This document shows positions 50,431-59,568 of a DNA stretch of 64,000 nt, one piece after another. The stretch covers positions 343,076 to 407,075 of the forward strand of contig NZ_LMFA01000026.1 in assembly GCF_001426565.1 (NCBI RefSeq), given 5' to 3'. This stretch comes from Rhizobium sp. Root482. Lineage in GTDB: Bacteria > Pseudomonadota > Alphaproteobacteria > Rhizobiales > Rhizobiaceae. A model generated the notes under the pieces. That model did not search any database, was not told the origin of the DNA, and worked only from the letters and a program-made list of their open reading frames with translations. Both the position numbers and the translations under genes were made by a program. Numbering within the stretch: position 1 is the stretch's first letter; each line of letters begins with the position of its first letter.

Positions 50431-51628
50431 CACATCCCCTCTTCGTATTTCTGCAAACGCCAATGTCACCGCCCTGGAGACATCCGAGGCGGCCACGTCC
50501 GAGGCAAGAATCAACCCCGTCCCCGCTGCTGCGGACCCTGGGCCAGCTATCGGGATCGTCAAGCGGCGGCGCAATCTGAAGCGGCCGATCCTTTTCGCTC
50601 TGCTGCCGATCGCGCTCCTGGCCGGCGGTTACTATTACGTCACCGGCGGCCAGGTCATGGAAACGGACAATGCCTATCTGCAGGCGGACATGGTCGGCGT
50701 ATCAACCGATGTCGCCGGCATCGTCGCCTCGATCGAGGTTCGTGAGAACGAAGAGGTGAAGGCGGGACAGGTGCTGTTCCGGCTGAAGCAGGAACCGTTC
50801 CATATCGCGCTCAACGGTGCACAGGCCAAATTGGCCGCCGCACGCAATCAACTGATGAACCTCAAGGCGAGCTACAAGCAGACGCTTGCCCAGATCGCTC
50901 AGGTCGAAGCGGATGTCCCCTACTACCAGACCGTCTTCGAGCGGCAGCAAGCGCTGATGTCGAACGCGGCCGCATCGCACGCGACCTATGACGAGGCCAA
51001 GCATAATCTGGATGCGGCAAAGCAGAAGGTTTCGGTTGCCAAAGCCCAAGCGGCAACCACGTTGGCCCAGCTCGGCGGCGATGCCGATCAGCCGGTCGAG
51101 AAGAACCCGCTCTACCTGGAGGCCAAATCGGCTGTGGACGATAGCCAGCGCCAGCTGGACAATACGACGGTTCGGGCGCCTTTCGATGGGGTTGTCACCA
51201 ATGTCAACGCCCTGCAGGTCGGCAGTTATCTCGATGAGGCGCAGCAGGCGTTTTCGCTGGTTTCCACCAGGAATATGTGGATTGCCGCCAATCCGAAGGA
51301 GACGGAGCTTACCTATGTGGAGCCCGGCCAGCCGGTCACCATAACCGTCGACACCTATCCGGGCGTTGAATGGAAGGGCAAGGTGGCAAGCATCAGCCCC
51401 GCGTCGGGCGCCAGCTTCGCCTTGCTTCCGGCACAGAACACGTCGGGCAACTGGGTGAAGGTGGTGCAGCGCATTCCCATGCGCGTGACGATCGATGATA
51501 TCGACGGAAAGCCGCCGCTTCGGGTCGGCATGAGCACGCTCGTCGCCGTGGATACCGGCCATGCCCGCGGCTTGCCGGATATGATCGGCAGCCTTCTCGG
51601 TCATTCTGCTGCTCAGGCGCACGAGTAG
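50423..51628 (+). CDS. emrA: EmrA-like membrane fusion (HlyD) efflux protein
   Basis: A 401-residue periplasmic adaptor: cytoplasmic tail about 1-50, one transmembrane helix about 53-70 (RPILFALLPIALLAGGYYYV), lipoyl half-motifs (DMVGVSTDVAGIVASIEVRENEEVKAGQVLFRL and DNTTVRAPFDGVVTNVNALQVGSYL) flanking a coiled coil, and a beta-barrel domain. It connects the MFS pump to an outer-membrane channel. It is coupled to marR and nine bases before emrB. Confidence 0.92.
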   Translation: MADTSPLRISANANVTALETSEAATSEARINPVPAAADPGPAIGIVKRRRNLKRPILFALLPIALLAGGYYYVTGGQVMETDNAYLQADMVGVSTDVAGIVASIEVRENEEVKAGQVLFRLKQEPFHIALNGAQAKLAAARNQLMNLKASYKQTLAQIAQVEADVPYYQTVFERQQALMSNAAASHATYDEAKHNLDAAKQKVSVAKAQAATTLAQLGGDADQPVEKNPLYLEAKSAVDDSQRQLDNTTVRAPFDGVVTNVNALQVGSYLDEAQQAFSLVSTRNMWIAANPKETELTYVEPGQPVTITVDTYPGVEWKGKVASISPASGASFALLPAQNTSGNWVKVVQRIPMRVTIDDIDGKPPLRVGMSTLVAVDTGHARGLPDMIGSLLGHSAAQAHE

Positions 51629-51636
51629 CCGCCATC

Positions 51637-53178
51637 ATGAGCAGCATCTCGTCCGCGGCCACGACGCCGGTTGCCAATCGCGGCGCGATCACCGCCTGCA
51701 TCATCCTTGCCGTCATCATGCAGGCATTGGATACGACGATCGCCAATGTCGCGCTTCCCTATATCCAGGGCAGCGTCGCGGCGAGCGCCGACCAGATCAA
51801 TTGGGTCCTGACCTCCTATATCGTGGCGGCGGCGATCATGACGCCGCCATCCGGATTTCTCTCCCAGAAGTTCGGCCGCAAGCGCGTCCTCATGGTGGCG
51901 ATCATCGGCTTCGTGGTTGCGTCGGTTCTTTGCGGCCTTGCACAATCACTGACGCAGATCGTCGGCTTCCGGCTATTGCAGGGCCTGTTCGGCGCGGCAC
52001 TGGTGCCGCTGTCGCAAGGTATCCTGCTCGATATCTACACGATCGAGGAACGCGGCTCGGCGATGGCCTTGTTCGGCGTCTCGGTCATGGTGGGGCCGGT
52101 GCTCGGCCCGGTCATCGGCGGTTGGCTGACGGAGAATTTAAGCTGGCGCTGGGTCTTCTACATCAACGTCCCCATCGGGGCCCTGGCCCTCATGGGCATC
52201 AGCGTCTTCGTCAGGGAAACGAAGATCGACGCCCAGGCGAAACTCGATTGGTTCGGTTTCGGCATGCTCAGCCTGGGCATCGCCTCGCTGCAGCTTTTCC
52301 TCGATCGCGGCGGACAGCTCGACTGGTTTTCGTCGGGCGAGATCCTCATCGAGGCGATCGTCTGCGCCAGCGCTTTCTACCTGCTGGTGATCCACACCCT
52401 GACAACCGAAAAATCCTTCATCAATCCGCGCCTGTTCCTCGACCAGAATTTCTCCGTGAGCATGCTCTTCATCTTCGTTATCGGCGTCACCTATCTGGCG
52501 TCGCTGGCGCTGATGACACCCTATCTCCAGTCGCTGATGGGCTATCCGGTCATCACGGCGGGCATCGTCATGGGGCCGCGGGGCCTCGGTACCATGGTTT
52601 GCATGTTCTTGGTCGGGCGGCTGATCGGCAAGGTCGATACGCGCATCCTGCTCTTTACCGGCCTCGCGATTACCGCCTGGGCAATGTACGACATGACGGG
52701 CTGGACGCCGGACGTTTCGCAGTGGACGATCGTATCTGTCGGCTTCATTCAGGGCGCAGGTCTCGGCTTCCTGTTTGTGCCGCTGACCACGGTTGCGTTT
52801 GCCACCCTGCCGGCGGAAATGCGCGGCGACGGCACCGGGCTCTACAATCTGTCCCGCAACGTAGGTTCCAGTGTCGGCATCGCCGTCGTCGCGGCCCTGC
52901 TCGTGGAAAATACCCAGGCCAACCACGAGGCGATCGCCAGCTATGTGACGCCGTTCAACCATGTCTTCCAGACGCCGGCAGCAGCCGGGCTCGACCCGAT
53001 GACAGCCGTGGGACGCGCCTCGCTCGACAGCATCGTCACATTGCAGGCGACGATCATCGCCTATATGGATGACTTCAAGCTCCTGATGCTCATGTCCCTT
53101 GCGGTGATGCCCTTGGTCCTTCTTCTGCGCAAACCGAAAGCACCGCCGGCAATCGACCATAGTGTGGTGATGGAATGA
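51637..53178 (+). CDS. emrB: EmrB-like MFS drug transporter (DHA2 family, 14 TM)
   Basis: A 513-residue transporter with about fourteen hydrophobic segments; DHA2 motifs LDTTIANVALPYIQG, GFLSQKFGRKRVLM and SVMVGPVLGPVIGGWLTENLSWRWVFYINVPIG are intact. It pumps hydrophobic drugs or aromatic compounds using the proton gradient, together with EmrA. Nearby quinate/protocatechuate genes make an aromatic export role conceivable but unproven. Confidence 0.93.
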   Translation: MSSISSAATTPVANRGAITACIILAVIMQALDTTIANVALPYIQGSVAASADQINWVLTSYIVAAAIMTPPSGFLSQKFGRKRVLMVAIIGFVVASVLCGLAQSLTQIVGFRLLQGLFGAALVPLSQGILLDIYTIEERGSAMALFGVSVMVGPVLGPVIGGWLTENLSWRWVFYINVPIGALALMGISVFVRETKIDAQAKLDWFGFGMLSLGIASLQLFLDRGGQLDWFSSGEILIEAIVCASAFYLLVIHTLTTEKSFINPRLFLDQNFSVSMLFIFVIGVTYLASLALMTPYLQSLMGYPVITAGIVMGPRGLGTMVCMFLVGRLIGKVDTRILLFTGLAITAWAMYDMTGWTPDVSQWTIVSVGFIQGAGLGFLFVPLTTVAFATLPAEMRGDGTGLYNLSRNVGSSVGIAVVAALLVENTQANHEAIASYVTPFNHVFQTPAAAGLDPMTAVGRASLDSIVTLQATIIAYMDDFKLLMLMSLAVMPLVLLLRKPKAPPAIDHSVVME

Positions 53179-53306
53179 GCGGCCTGCACGACATACGAAA
53201 AGCGCGAGAGAGACATCGCCGGCGATTTATCGACGGGCTGATGGTCTTGATGCTTCCTGAATAGCCACGGCTCCCTGCCCGCTCGCGGCCAACGGTTTGG
53301 ACTTCC

Positions 53307-54182
53307 ATGAAAAACAAGACTCTGGGCTTTATATACGTGCTGTCGGCCGTCACGATTTTCGCCGGTCAGGACGGATTTTCCACGTTGCTTGGCGAGAAAT
53401 ATCCGCCGATCGTTGTCACCATGATCCGCTTTTGGGCCTTCGCGGTTTTCGTGATCGCGTTGGCTGCGGTATCACCGGGCGGGCTGAAGCGCGCGATCGT
53501 CACAAGGCAGCCGGTGCTGCAAATCTTGCGCGGCGTTCTTCTGGTAACCGAAGTTGTCGTCGTCATTTTCGCCTTCACGACGGCGGGTTTGGCCATGAGC
53601 CAGGCAATCCTTCAGGCAACGCCACTGATCGTCACCATCCTGTCCGTCCCCCTTCTCGGCGAGAAGGTTGGCTGGAGGCGTGGCCTTGCCGTTGTCGTCG
53701 GCCTCATCGGCGTTCTCATCATTCTCAATCCCGTCAATGTTCAATTCGACTCCCGGCTTCTGCTTCCGCTTGCCGCAGCGCTTATGTACGCGCTTTACGG
53801 CATCGCCACGCGGGCCGTCAGCCGCCAGGATTCCGCCGTGACCAGCGTTCTCTACGCCGGTGTGGCAGGGGCCGTGGCCATCACATTGATCGGACCATTC
53901 TACTGGATGCCCATTGCCGCCAGCGACTGGCCGGCCATGGCAGCCTTGTGCGTCTGCGGAGCACTTAGCCACTATCTGCTGATCAAGGCTTACGGATTGC
54001 TGAGCGCCGTGGAGGTACAGCCCCTGACCTATCTTCAGCTCGTATTAAGTGTCGCCGTCGCAACAATCTTCTTCGACGAGACCGTGACGTTGAACATGGC
54101 AATCGGCGCTGTCATCGTTGTCGGCGCCGGCCTGTTCACCGTCTGGCGAGAACATCGCCTCGGCATCCAGGAAGGTCGTTAA
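53307..54182 (+). CDS. DMT/EamA-family transporter
   Basis: A 291-residue protein with ten hydrophobic segments in two EamA repeats (GLAMSQAILQATPLIVTILSVPLLGEKVGWRR in the first; LSAVEVQPLTYLQLVLSVAVATIFFDE in the second). The substrate is unknown. The ribosome site before 53307 is weak. It follows emrB by 128 bases and converges on the aroQ gene; a link to either unit is uncertain. Confidence 0.87.
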   Translation: MKNKTLGFIYVLSAVTIFAGQDGFSTLLGEKYPPIVVTMIRFWAFAVFVIALAAVSPGGLKRAIVTRQPVLQILRGVLLVTEVVVVIFAFTTAGLAMSQAILQATPLIVTILSVPLLGEKVGWRRGLAVVVGLIGVLIILNPVNVQFDSRLLLPLAAALMYALYGIATRAVSRQDSAVTSVLYAGVAGAVAITLIGPFYWMPIAASDWPAMAALCVCGALSHYLLIKAYGLLSAVEVQPLTYLQLVLSVAVATIFFDETVTLNMAIGAVIVVGAGLFTVWREHRLGIQEGR

Positions 54183-54236
54183 GTCCGCCCGGATGGATCG
54201 TACCAACGGCGGCAAAGGGCGATCAATGACCTGTCT

Positions 54237-54692
54237 TCACCCGGCTTGATTGTCTGAAATGAGCATTTCGATCGCCTTGACCGCGACCGGATAGCCCCTG
54301 GCACCGAGACCCGCCATGACGCAGGTTGCCGTCATCGAGACATAGGAACGATGATAGATCGGCTCGCGCCTGTGTACGTTCGAAATATGGAACTCGATGA
54401 TCGGCCCCTTGAACATCTTCAGGGCGTCGAGCAGCGCAATCGAGGTGAAGGTGAAAGCGGCGGGATTGATGATGATTGCCGACCCTTCATCGATGGCCTC
54501 GTGGACCCACTCGATCAGCCGCTCCTCGCTGTTGGTCTGGCGAAACTCGACCGGCCGCTTTCCGGCCGCCTCGCGGCACCAGCCTTCTATTTCCGAAAGC
54601 GTGGTGTGCCCGTAGATTTCGGGCTCGCGCTTGCCCAGCCGGTTCAGGTTCGGACCATTGAGAATGTAGAGCGGCTTTTGGTCTGTCATCAT
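54237..54692 (-). CDS. aroQ: Type II 3-dehydroquinate dehydratase
   Basis: A 151-residue dodecameric-type dehydroquinase. Active-site motifs: ILNGPNLNRLGKREPEIYG (catalytic Tyr and Arg), NPAAFTFTSIALLDAL and EFHISNVHRREPIYHRSY (catalytic His). It converts 3-dehydroquinate to 3-dehydroshikimate. Being the last gene of a TRAP operon, 11 bases after dctM, it is a catabolic isozyme. The start at 54692 could be 54689. Confidence 0.94.
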   Translation of the reverse strand: MMTDQKPLYILNGPNLNRLGKREPEIYGHTTLSEIEGWCREAAGKRPVEFRQTNSEERLIEWVHEAIDEGSAIIINPAAFTFTSIALLDALKMFKGPIIEFHISNVHRREPIYHRSYVSMTATCVMAGLGARGYPVAVKAIEMLISDNQAG

Positions 54693-54703
54693 GTTCTCGT
54701 TTC

Positions 54704-56005
54704 TCAGCCCTGGTATCCGAACAGTCTCGGCAACCAAAGGACCATGTCGGGTACAAAGGTGATGAGGAAAAGGCAGGCGACCATCCAGAAGAGGAAGGGC
54801 AGCGCGTCACGGATGATGTCCTTGACCGGAGCGCCCGAGATGTTCGTCATGATGAACAGCAGCAGGCCGTAGGGTGGGGTCACCAGCCCGAGCATGATGT
54901 TGACGACGACCATGACCCCGAAATGCACCATGTCGATGCCGAGCGCCTGGGCGGTCGGAATGAACACCGGCACGATGATGAGCAGGATTGCGGTGCCCTC
55001 GAGCACGCAGCCGAGCAAGAGCAGGATGACGTTGACGAGGATCAGGAAGCCGGTCGGCGACAGATCCCAGCTGGTCAGGATCACGCGCAGGCTGTCGGGA
55101 ATGTTCTCGACGGTCACGACATAGTTGAAGACCAGCGATCCGGCGATCAGCATGCCGATGGAAGCCGTCGTCTTCGAACTCGCCTTCAGCGCATCGTAGA
55201 AGGCGGCGAACGAAATGCTGCGATAGATGACAACGGAAATCAGCAGCGCATAGGCCGCGGCCAGAGCGGCGGCCTCGGTCGGCGTGGTGATGCCCGAATA
55301 GATGCAGCCAAGCAGCACCACCGGCATCATCAGCGCCGGAAACGCCCGCCAGGTGATCATCGGGACATCGCGGAGCGGAACCGGCTCTTCGATGGGGAAG
55401 TTCTTGCGGCGTGCCGTGATTGCCACCTGCACCATCTGCATAGCGGCCATCAGCAGGCCGGGCACCATGCCGGCGAGGAAGAGATAGCCGATCGAGGCAT
55501 CGGACACGAGCGCATAGATGACCATCGGGATCGACGGCGGGATGATCGGCCCGATCACGGCCGTCACGGCCGTCAGCGCTGCGGCATAGCTCGGCGTATA
55601 GCGGCCATCCCTGGTCATCATGTTCTGCATCATCTTGCCGCTGCCGGCCGCATCGGCGATGGCCGAGCCGGACATGCCGGCAAAAATGATGCTCTGCACG
55701 ATGTTGACCTGCGCAAGCCCGCCGCGGAACCGGCCGACGAGCACGTTGCAGAAGGTCAGCAGCCGCTCGGTCATGGAGCCGATATTCATGAACTCGGCCG
55801 CCAGCACGAAGAGAGGCACGGCAAGGATGATGTAGTTCGAATACATGCCGTTCAGAAACTGCTCGGCGACCGTGCCCATGTCCGCGCCGGTCAGGAAGAG
55901 GTACAGGATGGAGCCGACCATCATCGAAAGGCCGATGGGCAGGCCGAGAAACGCCAGCGCCGTTATGGCAACGATGGCGAGCGAGAAAGGGCTGGTCAGG
56001 TTCAT
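54704..56005 (-). CDS. TRAP transporter large permease (DctM) of quinate/shikimate island
   Basis: A 433-residue membrane protein with about twelve hydrophobic segments and DctM motifs FAGMSGSAIADAAGSGKMMQNMM, PPSIPMVIYALVSDASIGYLFLAG and VTPPYGLLLFIMTNISG. It overlaps dctQ by ATGA. With DctQ and one or both DctP proteins it likely takes up quinate, shikimate or a related hydroaromatic acid; the ligand is inferred from the linked aroQ. Confidence 0.94.
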   Translation of the reverse strand: MNLTSPFSLAIVAITALAFLGLPIGLSMMVGSILYLFLTGADMGTVAEQFLNGMYSNYIILAVPLFVLAAEFMNIGSMTERLLTFCNVLVGRFRGGLAQVNIVQSIIFAGMSGSAIADAAGSGKMMQNMMTRDGRYTPSYAAALTAVTAVIGPIIPPSIPMVIYALVSDASIGYLFLAGMVPGLLMAAMQMVQVAITARRKNFPIEEPVPLRDVPMITWRAFPALMMPVVLLGCIYSGITTPTEAAALAAAYALLISVVIYRSISFAAFYDALKASSKTTASIGMLIAGSLVFNYVVTVENIPDSLRVILTSWDLSPTGFLILVNVILLLLGCVLEGTAILLIIVPVFIPTAQALGIDMVHFGVMVVVNIMLGLVTPPYGLLLFIMTNISGAPVKDIIRDALPFLFWMVACLFLITFVPDMVLWLPRLFGYQG

Positions 56006-56520
56006 ACGCCGGAGCCCGCCTTGGTGGGATCGAAGGCATCGGGCGCCTTGCCACGGATGGATTGTACGCCGAGCCACATATAGCGCACGATCATCGCCAC
56101 GGCGAAAACCACGTAGATGGAATAGAGATAGTCGAAGCGGATCTTCAGATAGGCCGTCTTCTCGACCTTCATGAAGCTCACATAATCGATGACCGCCGGC
56201 AGCGAGACGCCGAACGCCACGATCAAGGCGGCAGCCATGATGATGGTCATGACCCGCCGCGACCGATCGGAGGCACTGGCCCAGAAGAAATCGAAGCGGA
56301 TTTCCTCGCTTTCTCGCACGACGAAAGCCGAGCCGAAGAGCACGATCCAGATCCAGAGCGCGACGCTGACTTCATGCGTCCAGCCGATCGACAGGTTGAG
56401 GCCGTACCGGAAAAGAATCTGCAACAGGAACACCGCGAACATGCCGAAAAGCATGGCGGAAAGAATGTTCTCCGCCCGATTTCGCAGCCATTCGCCGAGC
56501 GCATTATATTTTCCGGACAT
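56002..56520 (-). CDS. TRAP transporter small permease (DctQ)
   Basis: A 172-residue, four-helix membrane protein with the DctQ segment IGWTHEVSVALWIWIVLFGSAFVVRESEEIRFDFF. A near-perfect GGGGAGGAATTC site precedes the start at 56520, and the stop overlaps the dctM start. It is the partner of DctM in the quinate/shikimate TRAP system. Confidence 0.93.
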   Translation of the reverse strand: MSGKYNALGEWLRNRAENILSAMLFGMFAVFLLQILFRYGLNLSIGWTHEVSVALWIWIVLFGSAFVVRESEEIRFDFFWASASDRSRRVMTIIMAAALIVAFGVSLPAVIDYVSFMKVEKTAYLKIRFDYLYSIYVVFAVAMIVRYMWLGVQSIRGKAPDAFDPTKAGSGV

Positions 56521-56585
56521 GAATTCCTCCCCTGTTCGCACCGCCCGCCCGGCCGCCTAGGCGGTCGGACAGGTGCTTTATGATC

Positions 56586-56614
56586 ATGCCCTGCCGTTCC
56601 TCAAGGCAGGGCAT
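56586..56614 (-). other. Hairpin between dctP and dctQ
   Basis: ATGCCCTGCC (56586-56595) and GGCAGGGCAT (56605-56614) pair perfectly over 10 bases with a 9-base loop, just after the dctP stop on the minus strand and without a U-run. It probably stabilises the dctP message so that binding protein exceeds permease. Confidence 0.55.
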
Positions 56615-56623
56615 GGGACCGTA

Positions 56624-57610
56624 TTAAAGGCCGGCAACCTTTTCGAGAATGCCCTCGGGCCAGGACTTGGCAAGATCGGAGGCCAGGTACTTTTCCTGCG
56701 CGTATTTGCGGAAGGCAGCGAGATCCGGCTCGTAGATTTCAAGGCCTGCAGCCTTGAATTCCTCCATCAGCGCCTTTTCCTGCGCAAGGTGCTGTTCCTG
56801 GCTCCAGGCCATCGCCTTGTCGGCGGCCGCCTGGAATTCCGTCTGCTGTTCCGGCGTCATCTCGTTCCAGACCTTGCTGGAAATCGTCAAAAGATCGTAG
56901 CCGATGAGATGCGACGTCAGCACGATCTGCGACATGACTTCATAGAACTTCATATTCTTGACGTTCGGAAGCGGATTGTCCTGCCCGTCGATCGCGCCGG
57001 TCTGGAGACCGGTATAGACTTCCGCATAGGCCATCGGCGTCGGGTTCGCGCCGAGTGCCGTGCCGAGGAACTGCCAGGCGTCGCCACCCGGCATGCGCAG
57101 CTTGATGCCGGCCATGTCTTCCGGCGTGGAAATCTTCTTGTCCGTCTTCAGGCCAACCTGTCGCGCACCGAAATAGGTCGGGCCGAGAATGTGCACGCCG
57201 AGCTGGTCTTCGGCCATCTTCTTGAATTCAGCGCCGGTCTCGCTGTCGAAGAAGGCGGTCACATGGGCGGCATCCCGGAAGAGATAGGCCGATGTCAGCA
57301 CCGACCATTCCGGGATCTGGTTGGAAATATCCTGCGGCGCGATATTGCCCATCTGCAGATTGCCGCGCTGGAGCGCCACGAGTTCCGTGCCCTGCTTGAA
57401 GAGCGTTCCGCCGTAATAGGGCTCGAGCGTGAAATTGTCCTTGATCGCCTCGGCAAACGACTTGGTCATCTCCGCGCGGATGTCCTGCTCGGAGAACACC
57501 GCCGAGAATTTCAGCGTGGGTTTGTCCTGCGCGAAGGCCGGCAGGCCGAGCGTCATCGAGGCGATAACTGTCGCTCCCAAGAAAAATCGCCGTGTGAGTT
57601 CCAACGTCAT
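56624..57610 (-). CDS. TRAP transporter solute-binding protein (DctP), copy 1
   Basis: A 328-residue DctP protein: Tat-like/Sec signal about 1-27 (MTLELTRRFFLGATVIASMTLGLPAFA) and the ligand region GIKLRMPGGDAWQFLGTALGANPTPMAYAEVYTGLQTGAIDGQDN with the carboxylate-binding Arg. It heads the dctP-dctQ-dctM-aroQ operon. It is closely similar to the DctP at 58538-59527, so the two are paralogues. GGAGGAAATC precedes the start. Confidence 0.93.
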   Translation of the reverse strand: MTLELTRRFFLGATVIASMTLGLPAFAQDKPTLKFSAVFSEQDIRAEMTKSFAEAIKDNFTLEPYYGGTLFKQGTELVALQRGNLQMGNIAPQDISNQIPEWSVLTSAYLFRDAAHVTAFFDSETGAEFKKMAEDQLGVHILGPTYFGARQVGLKTDKKISTPEDMAGIKLRMPGGDAWQFLGTALGANPTPMAYAEVYTGLQTGAIDGQDNPLPNVKNMKFYEVMSQIVLTSHLIGYDLLTISSKVWNEMTPEQQTEFQAAADKAMAWSQEQHLAQEKALMEEFKAAGLEIYEPDLAAFRKYAQEKYLASDLAKSWPEGILEKVAGL

Positions 57611-57695
57611 GTGATTTCCTCCACTGAGCCGTCCGGACTTGCCGGCGGCGCTCCTCCAAAGACCGATTTCCCTCCCGGAACTCGGCATGCGAAAT

Positions 57696-57723
57696 ATTGT
57701 ACGAAATGGTTCGTTTAGGTCAA
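57696..57723 (-). promoter_or_regulatory. dctP1 promoter with embedded operator motif
   Basis: Reading leftward: TTGACC (-35, 57723-57718), 16 bases, TACAAT (-10, 57701-57696). Between and over these lies the plus-strand motif TGTACGAAATGGTTCGT (57698-57714), an ACGAA/TTCGT palindrome that recurs with 14 of 17 matches at 63359-63375 inside the other quinate-island promoter. It should allow a repressor to block RNA polymerase. Confidence 0.65.
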
Positions 57724-57775
57724 ACGAACGAATATCGGTGCTTTCTGCGCTGACTTTCTCTCGCCTGTAATGTCC

Positions 57776-57794
57776 TGTCAAATATCTTTTGTCA
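57776..57794. promoter_or_regulatory. Inverted repeat upstream of gntR, possible GntR operator
   Basis: TGTCAAA (57776-57782) and TTTGTCA (57788-57794): 7-base arms with one mismatch and a 5-base spacer, between the divergent dctP1 and gntR genes. A TATAAT-like hexamer follows at 57816-57821. Probably bound by the adjacent GntR protein. Confidence 0.4.
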
Positions 57795-57840
57795 TAGATT
57801 TTTTTCTTTATCGGATATAATTCACCTCGCAGGAGGAGCC

Positions 57841-58515
57841 ATGTCCCGACACGAAACAGACCGGCTGGAAACGGCGGGAGAGCTCGCTTTCCGCCTCATA
57901 CGCCAGGATATTATCGCCGGAACCCTTGCGCCCGGCCAGAAGCTGAAGCTCGACCAGTTGAAGGACCGCTATGCCGTCAGCGTCTCCACGCTGCGCGAAA
58001 CGCTGTCGCGCCTCGCCTCCGAGAACCTCGTCACGGCCGAGGGGCAACGCGGCTTCGAGGTCGCGCCGGTCTCGGTCAAGGAACTGGAAAATCTCGGCGA
58101 CCTCCGCCTTCTGCTCGAGAGCCACGCCGTCGGCCTGTCTTTCGCCGCCGGCGATCTTGATTGGGAGGCGCGCATCGTCGCCGCCCACCACAAGCTTTCC
58201 GCCGTCGAGCGCCATCTGCTGGAGGGTGACCTCCAGCGCACCGCCGATTGGGTGCGCTACGATTGGGAATTTCACCAGGCCCTCGTTTCCGCCTGCGATT
58301 CCGCCGTCCTCATGGGCGCCCTGTCGTCCACCTTCGATCGCTTCCTTCGCTATCATCTTCTGGCGCAGAGCTTTCGTGGCAAGCCGGTGACCGACGATCA
58401 CCGGCATCTCTTCGAGCTGGCAATGCGGCGCGACGTGAATGGTGCCCGCGCCATGCTGCAGCAGCATGTCAGGAGCGGTATCGACCACGTCCTGAAGAGC
58501 GGCCGCATCCCTTGA
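57841..58515 (+). CDS. GntR-family (FCD) transcriptional regulator
   Basis: A 224-residue regulator: winged helix (LDQLKDRYAVSVSTLRETLSRLASENLVTAEGQRGF) and an FCD domain with the metal-site DWEFHQALVSAC and DDHRHLFELAMRRD residues. It is divergent from dctP1 and converges on dctP2, so it lies between the two quinate-island operons. AGGAGGAG precedes the start. Likely effector: the transported acid or a pathway intermediate. Confidence 0.9.
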   Translation: MSRHETDRLETAGELAFRLIRQDIIAGTLAPGQKLKLDQLKDRYAVSVSTLRETLSRLASENLVTAEGQRGFEVAPVSVKELENLGDLRLLLESHAVGLSFAAGDLDWEARIVAAHHKLSAVERHLLEGDLQRTADWVRYDWEFHQALVSACDSAVLMGALSSTFDRFLRYHLLAQSFRGKPVTDDHRHLFELAMRRDVNGARAMLQQHVRSGIDHVLKSGRIP

Positions 58516-58537
58516 AGCAGAAGCCGGCACGGCGCTG

Positions 58538-59527
58538 TCAAAGCGCATTGATGCGCTCCAGCATGCCATCAGGCCAGGCGGCCGAGAGCGGCGACTTCAG
58601 ATACTGCTCCTGCGCATAAGCCCGGAAAGCAGCGACATCCGGCTCGTAGACCTCGAGCCCCTCTTCCTTGAAGAAGGCGACCAACTCCGCCTCCTGCTTC
58701 AGATATTCCTCCGCACTCCAGGCAAAACCCTTTTTCGCGGCATCCCGCATGCCCTGCTGTGCTTCGGGCGAAAGGCCTTCGAATATCTCGGAACCGACAA
58801 GTAGCAGGCCAAAGCCGATATTGTGCCCGGTCAGCACGATCTGGTCCGTCACTTCGTGGAACTTCATCAGCTTGTTGTTCGGCAGCGGATTGTCCTGTGC
58901 GTCGATCGCCCCGGTCTGCAGGCCGGTATAGGTTTCGGCATAATCCATCGCGATCGGGTTCGCGCCGATCGCCTGCCCGAGGAACTGCCAGCTTTCGCCG
59001 CCCGGCATGCGAAGCTTCACGCCCGCCAGATCTTCCGGCCTCATGATCTTCCGGTCGCCCTTCAGGTTCACGTGGCGGGCACCGTAGTAGGCGGGCGCAA
59101 GGATTTCGACACGCAGCTTCTCGCGGGCGATCCGGCGAAATTCCTCGCCGACATCGCTTTCGAAGATGGCGCTCAGATGCGCCGCGTCACGCACCACATA
59201 GGCCGCGCCGAGAATATCGAATTCGGGTGCCTGCTTGGCGAAGTCGGAAGGCGGCAACATCGCCATTTCAAGATTGCCGCGCTGCACGGCGACCAGTTCC
59301 GTGCCCTGCTTGAACAGCGTGGAATTGAAATAGGGCTGGAAGTCGTAGTCCGCGCCGATCTCCTTGGCGAAGATATTGACGAGCGCTAGGGAACGCGGAG
59401 CATCGGCCGTGGTCACGTCGGCAAAGCGCAGACGGGTCGCGGCGAAGGCGGACCGCTGCGATGCGCAAAGTGCCAGCGCGGCGGCGGAACCCGCCAGAAA
59501 TTTCCGTTTCGTCAAAAGCATCGTCAT
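58538..59527 (-). CDS. TRAP transporter solute-binding protein (DctP), copy 2
   Basis: A 329-residue DctP protein with a signal peptide (about 1-29, RKFLAGSAAALALC core) and the ligand segment GVKLRMPGGESWQFLGQAIGANPIAMDYAETYTGLQTGAIDAQDN. It has no dctQM of its own and is the last gene of the aroE-quiC operon. Near-identity of motifs with copy 1 suggests that both feed the same DctQM, perhaps with different ligands. The start could be 59521. Confidence 0.92.
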   Translation of the reverse strand: MTMLLTKRKFLAGSAAALALCASQRSAFAATRLRFADVTTADAPRSLALVNIFAKEIGADYDFQPYFNSTLFKQGTELVAVQRGNLEMAMLPPSDFAKQAPEFDILGAAYVVRDAAHLSAIFESDVGEEFRRIAREKLRVEILAPAYYGARHVNLKGDRKIMRPEDLAGVKLRMPGGESWQFLGQAIGANPIAMDYAETYTGLQTGAIDAQDNPLPNNKLMKFHEVTDQIVLTGHNIGFGLLLVGSEIFEGLSPEAQQGMRDAAKKGFAWSAEEYLKQEAELVAFFKEEGLEVYEPDVAAFRAYAQEQYLKSPLSAAWPDGMLERINAL

Positions 59528-59568
59528 CCTCCCAGATGGCGCGTCGCGCGCGCTTCCTCAATTCAGTG

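Noticed and set aside
54923..56083. 386-codon plus-strand frame opposite the second dctM
   Set aside because: Same His/Asp/Arg-rich antisense signature; DctM motifs on the minus strand are unambiguous.
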